In this document: one piece after another, positions 42,560 to 54,444 of the stretch | Numbering within the stretch: position 1 is the stretch's first letter | Layout of the letters: every line of letters begins with the position of its first letter | NCBI GenBank assembly: GCA_024867545.1 | Contig: JANFNE010000005.1 | Location: 930,001-994,000, forward strand | DNA length: 64,000 nucleotides | Source of the DNA: Phytopythium helicoides | Lineage: Eukaryota > Oomycota > Peronosporomycetes > Pythiales > Pythiaceae | Direction of reading: 5' to 3' | Made by a program: the position numbers and the translations under genes | The notes under the pieces: generated by a model | The model's input: the letters and a program-made list of their open reading frames with translations, nothing else | What the model was told of the DNA's origin: nothing | The model's database searches: none

Positions 42560-43848
42560 TCGAGCTGATCGAGCTGATCGAGCTGATCGAACCGATTCAA
42601 TCGAGCTAGCCGCTCAAGCCTCTTCCTCAACATCCAGTGAGTGAGTCAGTCGGCTCGAGCGTTATCTATTTATTTTGTTGTTGTAGTGTGCGTGCATATG
42701 TATAGCGTGAGATGACCTCAAGTAACAAACACGCATGTACCTTTCATAAACGTCTCTTTGAGTTTCGACGTCCTCAATCGAGTGAGCGAGCGAGCGAGCG
42801 TGCGTGCATGTTACGCCGTCGATCGGGTGTGTTTGCAGTTTGTTGGCCAATGGCTCGTTGATTGCACCTTATCCGTTCATCCTTCTCATTTGCTTGTCAC
42901 TCTCGAGCGACTACTCGTTTGGCCTCCGTGTGGCAGCCTACTGTGACGCGCCAAGCTCGAAAAGAAAGCTCATGGAGTGAGGCGTGCAGTGAAATGTTTG
43001 TTGCGTTCGTTGGGTTGGGGCGTTTGCGTCATGTGTTAATGCTATGCGCTGGTTTGGGGCCACTCGACTTCCGCTGGCTGTTACCAGAGACAATCGAATA
43101 GAGAGATAGTACCGGTTCTGTGGTTGATGCTGGCTCACAGTGCCATCGAGAAGTCTGCGGGTAGGCATGGAGGCAAATAGATCGCCGGGAAAGGATTACC
43201 TCGACAAACACGAATGTCATCACGAGCTCTTACACACAATCAGTATCCACATCCACGTCCAGAGAACCCCATTCGAGGAAGTGACTCGAGGTTCACTCCA
43301 CTCTCCACAAGCATCCAGTAACTCGTCATGAGCGCAGCTCTCGCGGTCCCAAGACGAACCAATCAGTCAGAGACGACAGTCTCCCTCCAACTCCAACTCA
43401 TACCCAACCTACGTGCTCGTCGACTGGGAGCTGCTCGGATCAACCTCGTGCACGCATGTGACGTGTGTGAGATGTCACGTCACGTAGCCATGTGACGGTT
43501 CCGGCTGGTCCGGCGGAAATGGGTACAGATCCACTTCAACCATGGAGGACCATCGGATCGGAGCACGGAGCAGCTCATGACGCATGCGCGGCAACGCACC
43601 AGGCAGCACACGAGTCCCACAGACGCACACAGCGATCTCCAGAGGCGCCTCCGCCGCTCCGCGGATCGTGACTCCCAGGCCGCCAAGAGCCTTTCCGAGG
43701 GTTTTCCCCGAAAATCCACACATACAAACACCAAGTCAACTCGGGTTGCCTTTTCCGTCCAAGCCCTCACTTTCCTTCTCGCCGCCAAGAGAACAAGCCA
43801 AGCCAAGCCAAGCCCGCGCTCTCCCACGGCCGCCAGTCTCCAGACGTC

Positions 43849-44943
43849 ATGAGCGCCACCACCGCCGTCGCCACCGCCACCGCCGTCGCCTCCCTGCTGG
43901 TGCTCGCCTCCCTGCTGGCATTCGCCGCCTGCTCGCCGCTGTTCCGCGCCGTCACCGTCTCCGTCGTCTCCGTCGTCGTCTCCGTCGTCGTCTCTGTGGT
44001 CTTCGCGGCGTCGCTGCTGCTCTCGGCGACCTCCCACGTGGCTCCCATCGCGACAACTCCCTCCTCGATGGCCTTGACGGCCTCGCACGACGACATGGAG
44101 GTCGAGAGCTTCGCTGCCGACGCTGGCGCTGGCGTGGACGCCTCGAAGGATGTGGAGAAGCAACCAACCACTTCGGTCCACGCCCAAAGTGAAGCCGAGG
44201 ACCTGGTCGACGCTGAAGACAGCACGGAAGCCGATTCGACCACGGACGAGGACGACAGCGACCGCGACTGTGACAACGAGAGCAACATCGTCTCGGAGCG
44301 CGAAAGCGACAACGACAACGACTTCGACAGCGAGAATGACTGCGACTGCGAGTGCGAGAACGGCTGCGAGAGTGAGAACAAAAGCGAGAGCGAAGTCCTC
44401 ACCACCAACACGGAGCTTTCCACCAGTTTCCGCACAGCCTCCGCCGAGCAAGAGCGAATCCTCAAGCGTGAGTTTCAACTCCGCCACTTTGTGTCACAAG
44501 GTCGTCGCCGATCCGAGCAGCTGCTGCCGGTCGCGCCAGCCGCCGATGCTATTGCGGTCGTCCCTGCTGTTACGTCCCAGCGACGTGACATGCGATTTGT
44601 TTCGCTCGGTCGCCGGCGCGAGGACCAAGCCGCGAAGGCTGCGACACTCACTACTGCCATCCCTTCACCGCGACGTGATACGCGCTTTGTTTCGCTCGGT
44701 CGCCGACGTGAGGACCAAGCGACCAAGGTTGCTGCAACAGTCGCCTGCACACGTGATACGCGCTTTGTTTCGCTCGGTCGCAGGCGTGAGGACCTAGCCT
44801 CCAAGAGTGCTGTTGTTGCTGCTGCTGTTACTGATGCTGCGGAAGCGACCACCACAACTACCTCCGCCCCCACCAAGTCGGACAGGACCCGCGCATCCAA
44901 AGTCGCCACGACAACGTCGTCTGTGCGCCCGCGCTGGCGCTGA
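43849..44943 (+). CDS. Array protein copy 4
   Basis: Protein identical to copy 3. The 5' leader carries the TCCGTCCAAGCC variant also seen in copy 2 on the other strand. Confidence 0.8.
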   Translation: MSATTAVATATAVASLLVLASLLAFAACSPLFRAVTVSVVSVVVSVVVSVVFAASLLLSATSHVAPIATTPSSMALTASHDDMEVESFAADAGAGVDASKDVEKQPTTSVHAQSEAEDLVDAEDSTEADSTTDEDDSDRDCDNESNIVSERESDNDNDFDSENDCDCECENGCESENKSESEVLTTNTELSTSFRTASAEQERILKREFQLRHFVSQGRRRSEQLLPVAPAADAIAVVPAVTSQRRDMRFVSLGRRREDQAAKAATLTTAIPSPRRDTRFVSLGRRREDQATKVAATVACTRDTRFVSLGRRREDLASKSAVVAAAVTDAAEATTTTTSAPTKSDRTRASKVATTTSSVRPRWR

Positions 44944-46232
44944 TCGAGCTGATCGAGCTGATCGAGCTGATCGAACCGATTCAATCGAGCTAGCCGCTCA
45001 AGCCTCTTCCTCAACATCCAGTGAGTGAGTCAGTCGGCTCGAGCGTTATCTATTTATTTTGTTGTTGTAGTGTGCGTGCATATGTATAGCGTGAGATGAC
45101 CTCAAGTAACAAACACGCATGTACCTTTCATAAACGTCTCTTTGAGTTTCGACGTCCTCAATCGAGTGAGCGAGCGAGCGAGCGTGCGTGCATGTTACGC
45201 CGTCGATCGGGTGTGTTTGCAGTTTGTTGGCCAATGGCTCGTTGATTGCACCTTATCCGTTCATCCTTCTCATTTGCTTGTCACTCTCGAGCGACTACTC
45301 GTTTGGCCTCCGTGTGGCAGCCTACTGTGACGCGCCAAGCTCGAAAAGAAAGCTCATGGAGTGAGGCGTGCAGTGAAATGTTTGTTGCGTTCGTTGGGTT
45401 GGGGCGTTTGCGTCATGTGTTAATGCTATGCGCTGGTTTGGGGCCACTCGACTTCCGCTGGCTGTTACCAGAGACAATCGAATAGAGAGATAGTACCGGT
45501 TCTGTGGTTGATGCTGGCTCACAGTGCCATCGAGAAGTCTGCGGGTAGGCATGGAGGCAAATAGATCGCCGGGAAAGGATTACCTCGACAAACACGAATG
45601 TCATCACGAGCTCTTACACACAATCAGTATCCACATCCACGTCCAGAGAACCCCATTCGAGGAAGTGACTCGAGGTTCACTCCACTCTCCACAAGCATCC
45701 AGTAACTCGTCATGAGCGCAGCTCTCGCGGTCCCAAGACGAACCAATCAGTCAGAGACGACAGTCTCCCTCCAACTCCAACTCATACCCAACCTACGTGC
45801 TCGTCGACTGGGAGCTGCTCGGATCAACCTCGTGCACGCATGTGACGTGTGTGAGATGTCACGTCACGTAGCCATGTGACGGTTCCGGCTGGTCCGGCGG
45901 AAATGGGTACAGATCCACTTCAACCATGGAGGACCATCGGATCGGAGCACGGAGCAGCTCATGACGCATGCGCGGCAACGCACCAGGCAGCACACGAGTC
46001 CCACAGACGCACACAGCGATCTCCAGAGGCGCCTCCGCCGCTCCGCGGATCGTGACTCCCAGGCCGCCAAGAGCCTTTCCGAGGGTTTTCCCCGAAAATC
46101 CACACATACAAACACCAAGTCAACTCGGGTTGCCTTTTCCGGCCGAGCCCTCACTTTCCTTCTCGCCGCCAAGAGAACAAGCCAAGCCAAGCCAAGCCCG
46201 CGCTCTCCCACGGCCGCCAGTCTCCAGACGTC

Positions 46233-47327
46233 ATGAGCGCCACCACCGCCGTCGCCACCGCCACCGCCGTCGCCTCCCTGCTGGTGCTCGCCTCCCTGCT
46301 GGCATTCGCCGCCTGCTCGCCGCTGTTCCGCGCCGTCACCGTCTCCGTCGTCTCCGTCGTCGTCTCCGTCGTCGTCTCTGTGGTCTTCGCGGCGTCGCTG
46401 CTGCTCTCGGCGACCTCCCACGTGGCTCCCATCGCGACAACTCCCTCCTCGATGGCCTTGACGGCCTCGCACGACGACATGGAGGTCGAGAGCTTCGCTG
46501 CCGACGCTGGCGCTGGCGTGGACGCCTCGAAGGATGTGGAGAAGCAACCAACCACTTCGGTCCACGCCCAAAGTGAAGCCGAGGACCTGGTCGACGCTGA
46601 AGACAGCACGGAAGCCGATTCGACCACGGACGAGGACGACAGCGACCGCGACTGCGACAACGAGAGCAACATCGTCTCGGAGCGCGAAAGCGACAACGAC
46701 AACGACTTCGACAGCGAGAATGACTGCGACTGCGAGTGCGAGAACGGCTGCGAGAGTGAGAACAAAAGCGAGAGCGAAGTCCTCACCACCAACACGGAGC
46801 TTTCCACCAGTTTCCGCACAGCCTCCGCCGAGCAAGAGCGAATCCTCAAGCGTGAGTTTCAACTCCGCCACTTTGTGTCACAAGGTCGTCGCCGATCCGA
46901 GCAGCTGCTGCCGGTCGCGCCAGCCGCCGATGCTATTGCGGTCGTCCCTGCTGTTACGTCCCAGCGACGTGACATGCGATTTGTTTCGCTCGGTCGCCGG
47001 CGCGAGGACCAAGCCGCGAAGGCTGCGACACTCACTACTGCCATCCCTTCACCGCGACGTGATACGCGCTTTGTTTCGCTCGGTCGCCGACGTGAGGACC
47101 AAGCGACCAAGGTTGCTGCAACAGTCGCCTGCACACGTGATACGCGCTTTGTTTCGCTCGGTCGCAGGCGTGAGGACCTAGCCTCCAAGAGTGCTGTTGT
47201 TGCTGCTGCTGTTACTGATGCTGCGGAAGCGACCACCACAACTACCTCCGCCCCCACCAAGTCGGACAGGACCCGCGCATCCAAAGTCGCCACGACAACG
47301 TCGTCTGTGCGCCCGCGCTGGCGCTGA
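46233..47327 (+). CDS. Array protein copy 5
   Basis: Protein identical to copy 3; silent differences only. Confidence 0.8.
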   Translation: MSATTAVATATAVASLLVLASLLAFAACSPLFRAVTVSVVSVVVSVVVSVVFAASLLLSATSHVAPIATTPSSMALTASHDDMEVESFAADAGAGVDASKDVEKQPTTSVHAQSEAEDLVDAEDSTEADSTTDEDDSDRDCDNESNIVSERESDNDNDFDSENDCDCECENGCESENKSESEVLTTNTELSTSFRTASAEQERILKREFQLRHFVSQGRRRSEQLLPVAPAADAIAVVPAVTSQRRDMRFVSLGRRREDQAAKAATLTTAIPSPRRDTRFVSLGRRREDQATKVAATVACTRDTRFVSLGRRREDLASKSAVVAAAVTDAAEATTTTTSAPTKSDRTRASKVATTTSSVRPRWR

Positions 47328-48616
47328 TCGAGCTGATCGAGCTGATCGAGCTGATCGAACCGATTCAATCGAGCTAGCCGCTCAAGCCTCTTCCTCAACA
47401 TCCAGTGAGTGAGTCAGTCGGCTCGAGCGTTATCTATTTATTTTGTTGTTGTAGTGTGCGTGCATATGTATAGCGTGAGATGACCTCAAGTAACAAACAC
47501 GCATGTACCTTTCATAAACGTCTCTTTGAGTTTCGACGTCCTCAATCGAGTGAGCGAGCGAGCGAGCGTGCGTGCATGTTACGCCGTCGATCGGGTGTGT
47601 TTGCAGTTTGTTGGCCAATGGCTCGTTGATTGCACCTTATCCGTTCATCCTTCTCATTTGCTTGTCACTCTCGAGCGACTACTCGTTTGGCCTCCGTGTG
47701 GCAGCCTACTGTGACGCGCCAAGCTCGAAAAGAAAGCTCATGGAGTGAGGCGTGCAGTGAAATGTTTGTTGCGTTCGTTGGGTTGGGGCGTTTGCGTCAT
47801 GTGTTAATGCTATGCGCTGGTTTGGGGCCACTCGACTTCCGCTGGCTGTTACCAGAGACAATCGAATAGAGAGATAGTACCGGTTCTGTGGTTGATGCTG
47901 GCTCACAGTGCCATCGAGAAGTCTGCGGGTAGGCATGGAGGCAAATAGATCGCCGGGAAAGGATTACCTCGACAAACACGAATGTCATCACGAGCTCTTA
48001 CACACAATCAGTATCCACATCCACGTCCAGAGAACCCCATTCGAGGAAGTGACTCGAGGTTCACTCCACTCTCCACAAGCATCCAGTAACTCGTCATGAG
48101 CGCAGCTCTCGCGGTCCCAAGACGAACCAATCAGTCAGAGACGACAGTCTCCCTCCAACTCCAACTCATACCCAACCTACGTGCTCGTCGACTGGGAGCT
48201 GCTCGGATCAACCTCGTGCACGCATGTGACGTGTGTGAGATGTCACGTCACGTAGCCATGTGACGGTTCCGGCTGGTCCGGCGGAAATGGGTACAGATCC
48301 ACTTCAACCATGGAGGACCATCGGATCGGAGCACGGAGCAGCTCATGACGCATGCGCGGCAACGCACCAGGCAGCACACGAGTCCCACAGACGCACACAG
48401 CGATCTCCAGAGGCGCCTCAGCCGCTCCGCGGATCGTGACTCCCAGGCCGCCAAGAGCCTTTCCGAGGGTTTTCCCCGAAAATCCACACATACAAACACC
48501 AAGTCAACTCGGGTTGCCTTTTCCGGCCGAGCCCTCACTTTCCTTCTCGCCGCCAAGAGAACAAGCCAAGCCAAGCCAAGCCCGCGCTCTCCCACGGCCG
48601 CCAGTCTCCAGACGTC

Positions 48617-49711
48617 ATGAGCGCCACCACCGCCGTCGCCACCGCCACCGCCGTCGCCTCCCTGCTGGTGCTCGCCTCCCTGCTGGCATTCGCCGCCTGC
48701 TCGCCGCTGTTCCGCGCCGTCACCGTCTCCGTCGTCTCCGTCGTCGTCTCCGTCGTCGTCTCTGTGGTCTTCGCGGCGTCGCTGCTGCTCTCGGCGACCT
48801 CCCACGTGGCTCCCATCGCGACAACTCCCTCCTCGATGGCCTTGACGGCCTCGCACGACGACATGGAGGTCGAGAGCTTCGCTGCCGACGCTGGCGCTGG
48901 CGTGGACGCCTCGAAGGATGTGGAGAAGCAACCAACCACTTCGGTCCACGCCCAAAGTGAAGCCGAGGACCTGGTCGACGCTGAAGACAGCACGGAAGCC
49001 GATTCGACCACGGACGAGGACGACAGCGACCGCGACTGCGACAACGAGAGCAACATCGTCTCGGAGCGCGAAAGCGACAACGACAACGACTTCGACAGCG
49101 AGAATGACTGCGACTGCGAGTGCGAGAACGGCTGCGAGAGTGAGAACAAAAGCGAGAGCGAAGTCCTCACCACCAACACGGAGCTTTCCACCAGTTTCCG
49201 CACAGCCTCCGCCGAGCAAGAGCGAATCCTCAAGCGTGAGTTTCAACTCCGCCACTTTGTGTCACAAGGCCGTCGCCGATCCGAGCAGCTGCTGCCGGTC
49301 GCGCCAGCCGCCGATGCTATTGCGGTCGTCCCTGCTGTTACGTCCCAGCGACGTGACATGCGCTTTGTTTCGCTCGGTCGCCGGCGCGAGGACCAAGCCG
49401 CGAAGGCTGCGACACTCACTACTGCCATCCCTTCACGGCGACGTGATACGCGCTTTGTTTCGCTCGGTCGCCGACGTGAGGACCAAGCGACCAAGGTTGC
49501 TGCAACAGTCGCCTGCACACGTGATACGCGCTTTGTTTCGCTCGGTCGCAGGCGTGAGGACCTAGCCTCCAAGAGTGCTGTTGTTGCTGCTGCTGTTACT
49601 GATGCTGCGGAAGCGACCACCACAACTACCTCCGCCCCCACCAAGTCGGACAGGACCCGCGCATCCAAAGTCGCCACGACAACGTCGTCTGTGCGCCCGC
49701 GCTGGCGCTGA
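48617..49711 (+). CDS. Array protein copy 6
   Basis: 364 aa; the only change is Pro to Arg in AIPSRRRDTR, shared with copy 2. It also shares the GACATGCGCTTTG codon spelling and the shorter post-stop microrepeat with copy 2. Confidence 0.8.
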   Translation: MSATTAVATATAVASLLVLASLLAFAACSPLFRAVTVSVVSVVVSVVVSVVFAASLLLSATSHVAPIATTPSSMALTASHDDMEVESFAADAGAGVDASKDVEKQPTTSVHAQSEAEDLVDAEDSTEADSTTDEDDSDRDCDNESNIVSERESDNDNDFDSENDCDCECENGCESENKSESEVLTTNTELSTSFRTASAEQERILKREFQLRHFVSQGRRRSEQLLPVAPAADAIAVVPAVTSQRRDMRFVSLGRRREDQAAKAATLTTAIPSRRRDTRFVSLGRRREDQATKVAATVACTRDTRFVSLGRRREDLASKSAVVAAAVTDAAEATTTTTSAPTKSDRTRASKVATTTSSVRPRWR

Positions 49712-50991
49712 TCGAGCTGATCGAGCTGATCGAACCGATTCAATCGAGCTAGCCGCTCAAGCCTCTTCCTCAACATCCAGTGAGTGAGTCAGTCGGCTCG
49801 AGCGTTATCTATTTATTTTGTTGTTGTAGTGTGCGTGCATATGTATAGCGTGAGATGACCTCAAGTAACAAACACGCATGTACCTTTCATAAACGTCTCT
49901 TTGAGTTTCGACGTCCTCAATCGAGTGAGCGAGCGAGCGAGCGTGCGTGCATGTTACGCCGTCGATCGGGTGTGTTTGCAGTTTGTTGGCCAATGGCTCG
50001 TTGATTGCACCTTATCCGTTCATCCTTCTCATTTGCTTGTCACTCTCGAGCGACTACTCGTTTGGCCTCCGTGTGGCAGCCTACTGTGACGCGCCAAGCT
50101 CGAAAAGAAAGCTCATGGAGTGAGGCGTGCAGTGAAATGTTTGTTGCGTTCGTTGGGTTGGGGCGTTTGCGTCATGTGTTAATGCTATGCGCTGGTTTGG
50201 GGCCACTCGACTTCCGCTGGCTGTTACCAGAGACAATCGAATAGAGAGATAGTACCGGTTCTGTGGTTGATGCTGGCTCACAGTGCCATCGAGAAGTCTG
50301 CGGGTAGGCATGGAGGCAAATAGATCGCCGGGAAAGGATTACCTCGACAAACACGAATGTCATCACGAGCTCTTACACACAATCAGTATCCACATCCACG
50401 TCCAGAGAACCCCATTCGAGGAAGTGACTCGAGGTTCACTCCACTCTCCACAAGCATCCAGTAACTCGTCATGAGCGCAGCTCTCGCGGTCCCAAGACGA
50501 ACCAATCAGTCAGAGACGACAGTCTCCCTCCAACTCCAACTCATACCCAACCTACGTGCTCGTCGACTGGGAGCTGCTCGGATCAACCTCGTGCACGCAT
50601 GTGACGTGTGTGAGATGTCACGTCACGTAGCCATGTGACGGTTCCGGCTGGTCCGGCGGAAATGGGTACAGATCCACTTCAACCATGGAGGACCATCGGA
50701 TCGGAGCACGGAGCAGCTCATGACGCATGCGCGGCAACGCACCAGGCAGCACACGAGTCCCACAGACGCACACAGCGATCTCCAGAGGCGCCTCCGCCGC
50801 TCCGCGGATCGTGACTCCCAGGCCGCCAAGAGCCTTTCCGAGGGTTTTCCCCGAAAATCCACACATACAAACACCAAGTCAACTCGGGTTGCCTTTTCCG
50901 GCCGAGCCCTCACTTTCCTTCTCGCCGCCAAGAGAACAAGCCAAGCCAAGCCAAGCCCGCGCTCTCCCACGGCCGCCAGTCTCCAGACGTC

Positions 50992-52086
50992 ATGAGCGCC
51001 ACCACCGCCGTCGCCACCGCCACCGCCGTCGCCTCCCTGCTGGTGCTCGCCTCCCTGCTGGCATTCGCCGCCTGCTCGCCGCTGTTCCGCGCCGTCACCG
51101 TCTCCGTCGTCTCCGTCGTCGTCTCCGTCGTCGTCTCTGTGGTCTTCGCGGCGTCGCTGCTGCTCTCGGCGACCTCCCACGTGGCTCCCATCGCGACAAC
51201 TCCCTCCTCGATGGCCTTGACGGCCTCGCACGACGACATGGAGGTCGAGAGCTTCGCTGCCGACGCTGGCGCTGGCGTGGACGCCTCGAAGGATGTGGAG
51301 AAGCAACCAACCACTTCGGTCCACGCCCAAAGTGAAGCCGAGGACCTGGTCGACGCTGAAGACAGCACGGAAGCCGATTCGACCACGGACGAGGACGACA
51401 GCGACCGCGACTGCGACAACGAGAGCAACATCGTCTCGGAGCGCGAAAGCGACAACGACAACGACTTCGACAGCGAGAATGACTGCGACTGCGAGTGCGA
51501 GAACGGCTGCGAGAGTGAGAACAAAAGCGAGAGCGAAGTCCTCACCACCAACACGGAGCTTTCCACCAGTTTCCGCACAGCCTCCGCCGAGCAAGAGCGA
51601 ATCCTCAAGCGTGAGTTTCAACTCCGCCACTTTGTGTCACAAGGTCGTCGCCGATCCGAGCAGCTGCTGCCGGTCGCGCCAGCCGCCGATGCTATTGCGG
51701 TCGTCCCTGCTGTTACGTCCCAGCGACGTGACATGCGATTTGTTTCGCTCGGTCGCCGGCGCGAGGACCAAGCCGCGAAGGCTGCGACACTCACTACTGC
51801 CATCCCTTCACCGCGACGTGATACGCGCTTTGTTTCGCTCGGTCGCCGACGTGAGGACCAAGCGACCAAGGTTGCTGCAACAGTCGCCTGCACACGTGAT
51901 ACGCGCTTTGTTTCGCTCGGTCGCAGGCGTGAGGACCTAGCCTCCAAGAGTGCTGTTGTTGCTGCTGCTGTTACTGATGCTGCGGAAGCGACCACCACAA
52001 CTACCTCCGCCCCCACCAAGTCGGACAGGACCCGCGCATCCAAAGTCGCCACGACAACGTCGTCTGTGCGCCCGCGCTGGCGCTGA
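50992..52086 (+). CDS. Array protein copy 7
   Basis: Protein identical to copy 3; three-copy post-stop microrepeat. Confidence 0.8.
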   Translation: MSATTAVATATAVASLLVLASLLAFAACSPLFRAVTVSVVSVVVSVVVSVVFAASLLLSATSHVAPIATTPSSMALTASHDDMEVESFAADAGAGVDASKDVEKQPTTSVHAQSEAEDLVDAEDSTEADSTTDEDDSDRDCDNESNIVSERESDNDNDFDSENDCDCECENGCESENKSESEVLTTNTELSTSFRTASAEQERILKREFQLRHFVSQGRRRSEQLLPVAPAADAIAVVPAVTSQRRDMRFVSLGRRREDQAAKAATLTTAIPSPRRDTRFVSLGRRREDQATKVAATVACTRDTRFVSLGRRREDLASKSAVVAAAVTDAAEATTTTTSAPTKSDRTRASKVATTTSSVRPRWR

Positions 52087-53376
52087 TCGAGCTGATCGAG
52101 CTGATCGAACCGATTCAATCGAGCTAGCCGCTCAAGCCTCTTCCTCAACATCCAGTGAGTGAGTCAGTCGGCTCGAGCGTTATCTATTTATTTTGTTGTT
52201 GTAGTGTGCGTGCATATGTATAGCGTGAGATGACCTCAAGTAACAAACACGCATGTACCTTTCATAAACGTCTCTTTGAGTTTCGACGTCCTCAATCGAG
52301 TGAGCGAGCGAGCGAGCGTGCGTGCATGTTACGCCGTCGATCGGGTGTGTTTGCAGTTTGTTGGCCAATGGCTCGTTGATTGCACCTTATCCGTTCATCC
52401 TTCTCATTTGCTTGTCACTCTCGAGCGACTACTCGTTTGGCCTCCGTGTGGCAGCCTACTGTGACGCGCCAAGCTCGAAAAGAAAGCTCATGGAGTGAGG
52501 CGTGCAGTGAAATGTTTGTTGCGTTCGTTGGGTTGGGGCGTTTGCGTCATGTGTTAATGCTATGCGCTGGTTTGGGGCCACTCGACTTCCGCTGGCTGTT
52601 ACCAGAGACAATCGAATAGAGAGATAGTACCGGTTCTGTGGTTGATGCTGGCTCACAGTGCCATCGAGAAGTCTGCGGGTAGGCATGGAGGCAAATAGAT
52701 CGCCGGGAAAGGATTACCTCGACAAACACGAATGTCATCACGAGCTCTTACACACAATCAGTATCCACATCCACGTCCAGAGAACCCCATTCGAGGAAGT
52801 GACTCGAGGTTCACTCCACTCTCCACAAGCATCCAGTAACTCGTCATGAGCGCAGCTCTCGCGGTCCCAAGACGAACCAATCAGTCAGAGACGACAGTCT
52901 CCCTCCAACTCCAACTCATACCCAACCTACGTGCTCGTCGACTGGGAGCTGCTCGGATCAACCTCGTGCACGCATGTGACGTGTGTGAGATGTCACGTCA
53001 CGTAGCCATGTGACGGTTCCGGCTGGTCCGGCGGAAATGGGTACAGATCCACTTCAACCATGGAGGACCATCGGATCGGAGCACGGAGCAGCTCATGACG
53101 CATGCGCGGCAACGCACCAGGCAGCACACGAGTCCCACAGACGCACACAGCGATCTCCAGAGGCGCTGACTGGTGCCTCAGCCGCTCCGCGGATCGTGAC
53201 TCCCAGGCCGCCAAGAGCCTTTCCGAGGGTTTTCCCCGAAAATCCACACATACAAACGCCAAGTCAACTCGGGTTGCCTTTTCCAGCCGAGCCCTCACTT
53301 TCCTTCTCGCCGCCGAGAGAGCAAGCCAAGCCAAGCCAAGCCCGCGCTCTCCCACGGCCGCCAGTCTCCAGACGTC

Positions 53377-54444
53377 ATGAGCGCCACCGCCGTCGCCACC
53401 GCCTTCGCCGCCCTCTCCCTCGTCGCGCTCGCCTCGCTGCTGGCGCTCGCCGCCTTCTCGCCGCTGCTCCGCGCCGTCTCCGTCGCCGTCGTCTCCGTCG
53501 TCGTCTCCGTCGTCGTCTCTGTGGTCTTCGCGGCGTCGCTGCTGCTCTCGGCGACCTCCCACGTGGCTCCCATCGCGACAACTCCCTCCTCGATGGCCTT
53601 GACGGCCTCGCACGACGTCAAGAAGGCCGAGAGCCTCGCCGCTGATGCTGGCGCAGACGCCTCGAAGGATCTGGAGAAGCGACCAACCACTTCGGTCCAC
53701 GCCCAAAGCGAAGCCAAGGACCCAGTCGAAGCTGAAGTCAGCACGGAAACCGACTCGACCACAGACGAGGACGACAGCGACCGCGACTGCCACCGCGACT
53801 GCGACAACGAGAGCAACATCAACTCGGAGCGCGAAAGCGACAACAACAACGACAACGAGAGCGGCAACGAGAGCGAGAGCGAGAGCGAGAACGAATTCCT
53901 CGCCGCCAACAGGGAGACTTCCACGAGCTTCCGCGCAGCCTGCGCCGAGCAAGAGCGAATCCTGAAGCGTGAGTTTCAGCTCCGCCACTTTGTGGCGCAA
54001 GGTCGTCGCCGATCCGAGCAGCCGCTGCCGATCGCCCCAGCTGCTATTGACATTGCCGTCGCTCCTGCTGTTGCATCCCAGCGACGCGACACTCGCTTCG
54101 TTTCTCTCGGTCGACGGCGCGAGGAGCAAGCCGCGAAGGCTGCGACACTCACTACTGCCATCCCTTCACCGCGACGTGATACGCGCTTTGTTTCTCTCGG
54201 TCGCCGACGTGAGGAGCAAGTAGCCAAGGTTGCTACAACAGTCACCCCCACACGCGATATGCGCTTCGTTTCTCTCGGTCGCCGGCGTGAGGACCAAGCC
54301 TCCAAGAGTGCTGTTGTTGCTGCTGCTGTTACTGATGCTGCGGAAGCCACCACCACAGCCACCTCCGCCCCCACCAAGTCGGCCACGACCCGCGCATCCA
54401 AAGTCGCCACGACAACGTCGTCTGTGCGCCCGCGCTGGCGCTGA
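53377..54444 (+). CDS. Array protein copy 8, divergent
   Basis: 355 aa. Both helices, AEQERILKREFQLRHFV and all four RFVSLGRRRE-type repeats are kept; the acidic region is shorter and rewritten (NNNDNESGNESESESEN) and its CDCECENGC stretch is lost. Codon changes in the repeats are mostly silent. The 5' leader is like the other units up to an insertion at about 53166 (GCTGACTGGT). The 3' flank is the outer type shared with copy 1. Confidence 0.8.
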   Translation: MSATAVATAFAALSLVALASLLALAAFSPLLRAVSVAVVSVVVSVVVSVVFAASLLLSATSHVAPIATTPSSMALTASHDVKKAESLAADAGADASKDLEKRPTTSVHAQSEAKDPVEAEVSTETDSTTDEDDSDRDCHRDCDNESNINSERESDNNNDNESGNESESESENEFLAANRETSTSFRAACAEQERILKREFQLRHFVAQGRRRSEQPLPIAPAAIDIAVAPAVASQRRDTRFVSLGRRREEQAAKAATLTTAIPSPRRDTRFVSLGRRREEQVAKVATTVTPTRDMRFVSLGRRREDQASKSAVVAAAVTDAAEATTTATSAPTKSATTRASKVATTTSSVRPRWR

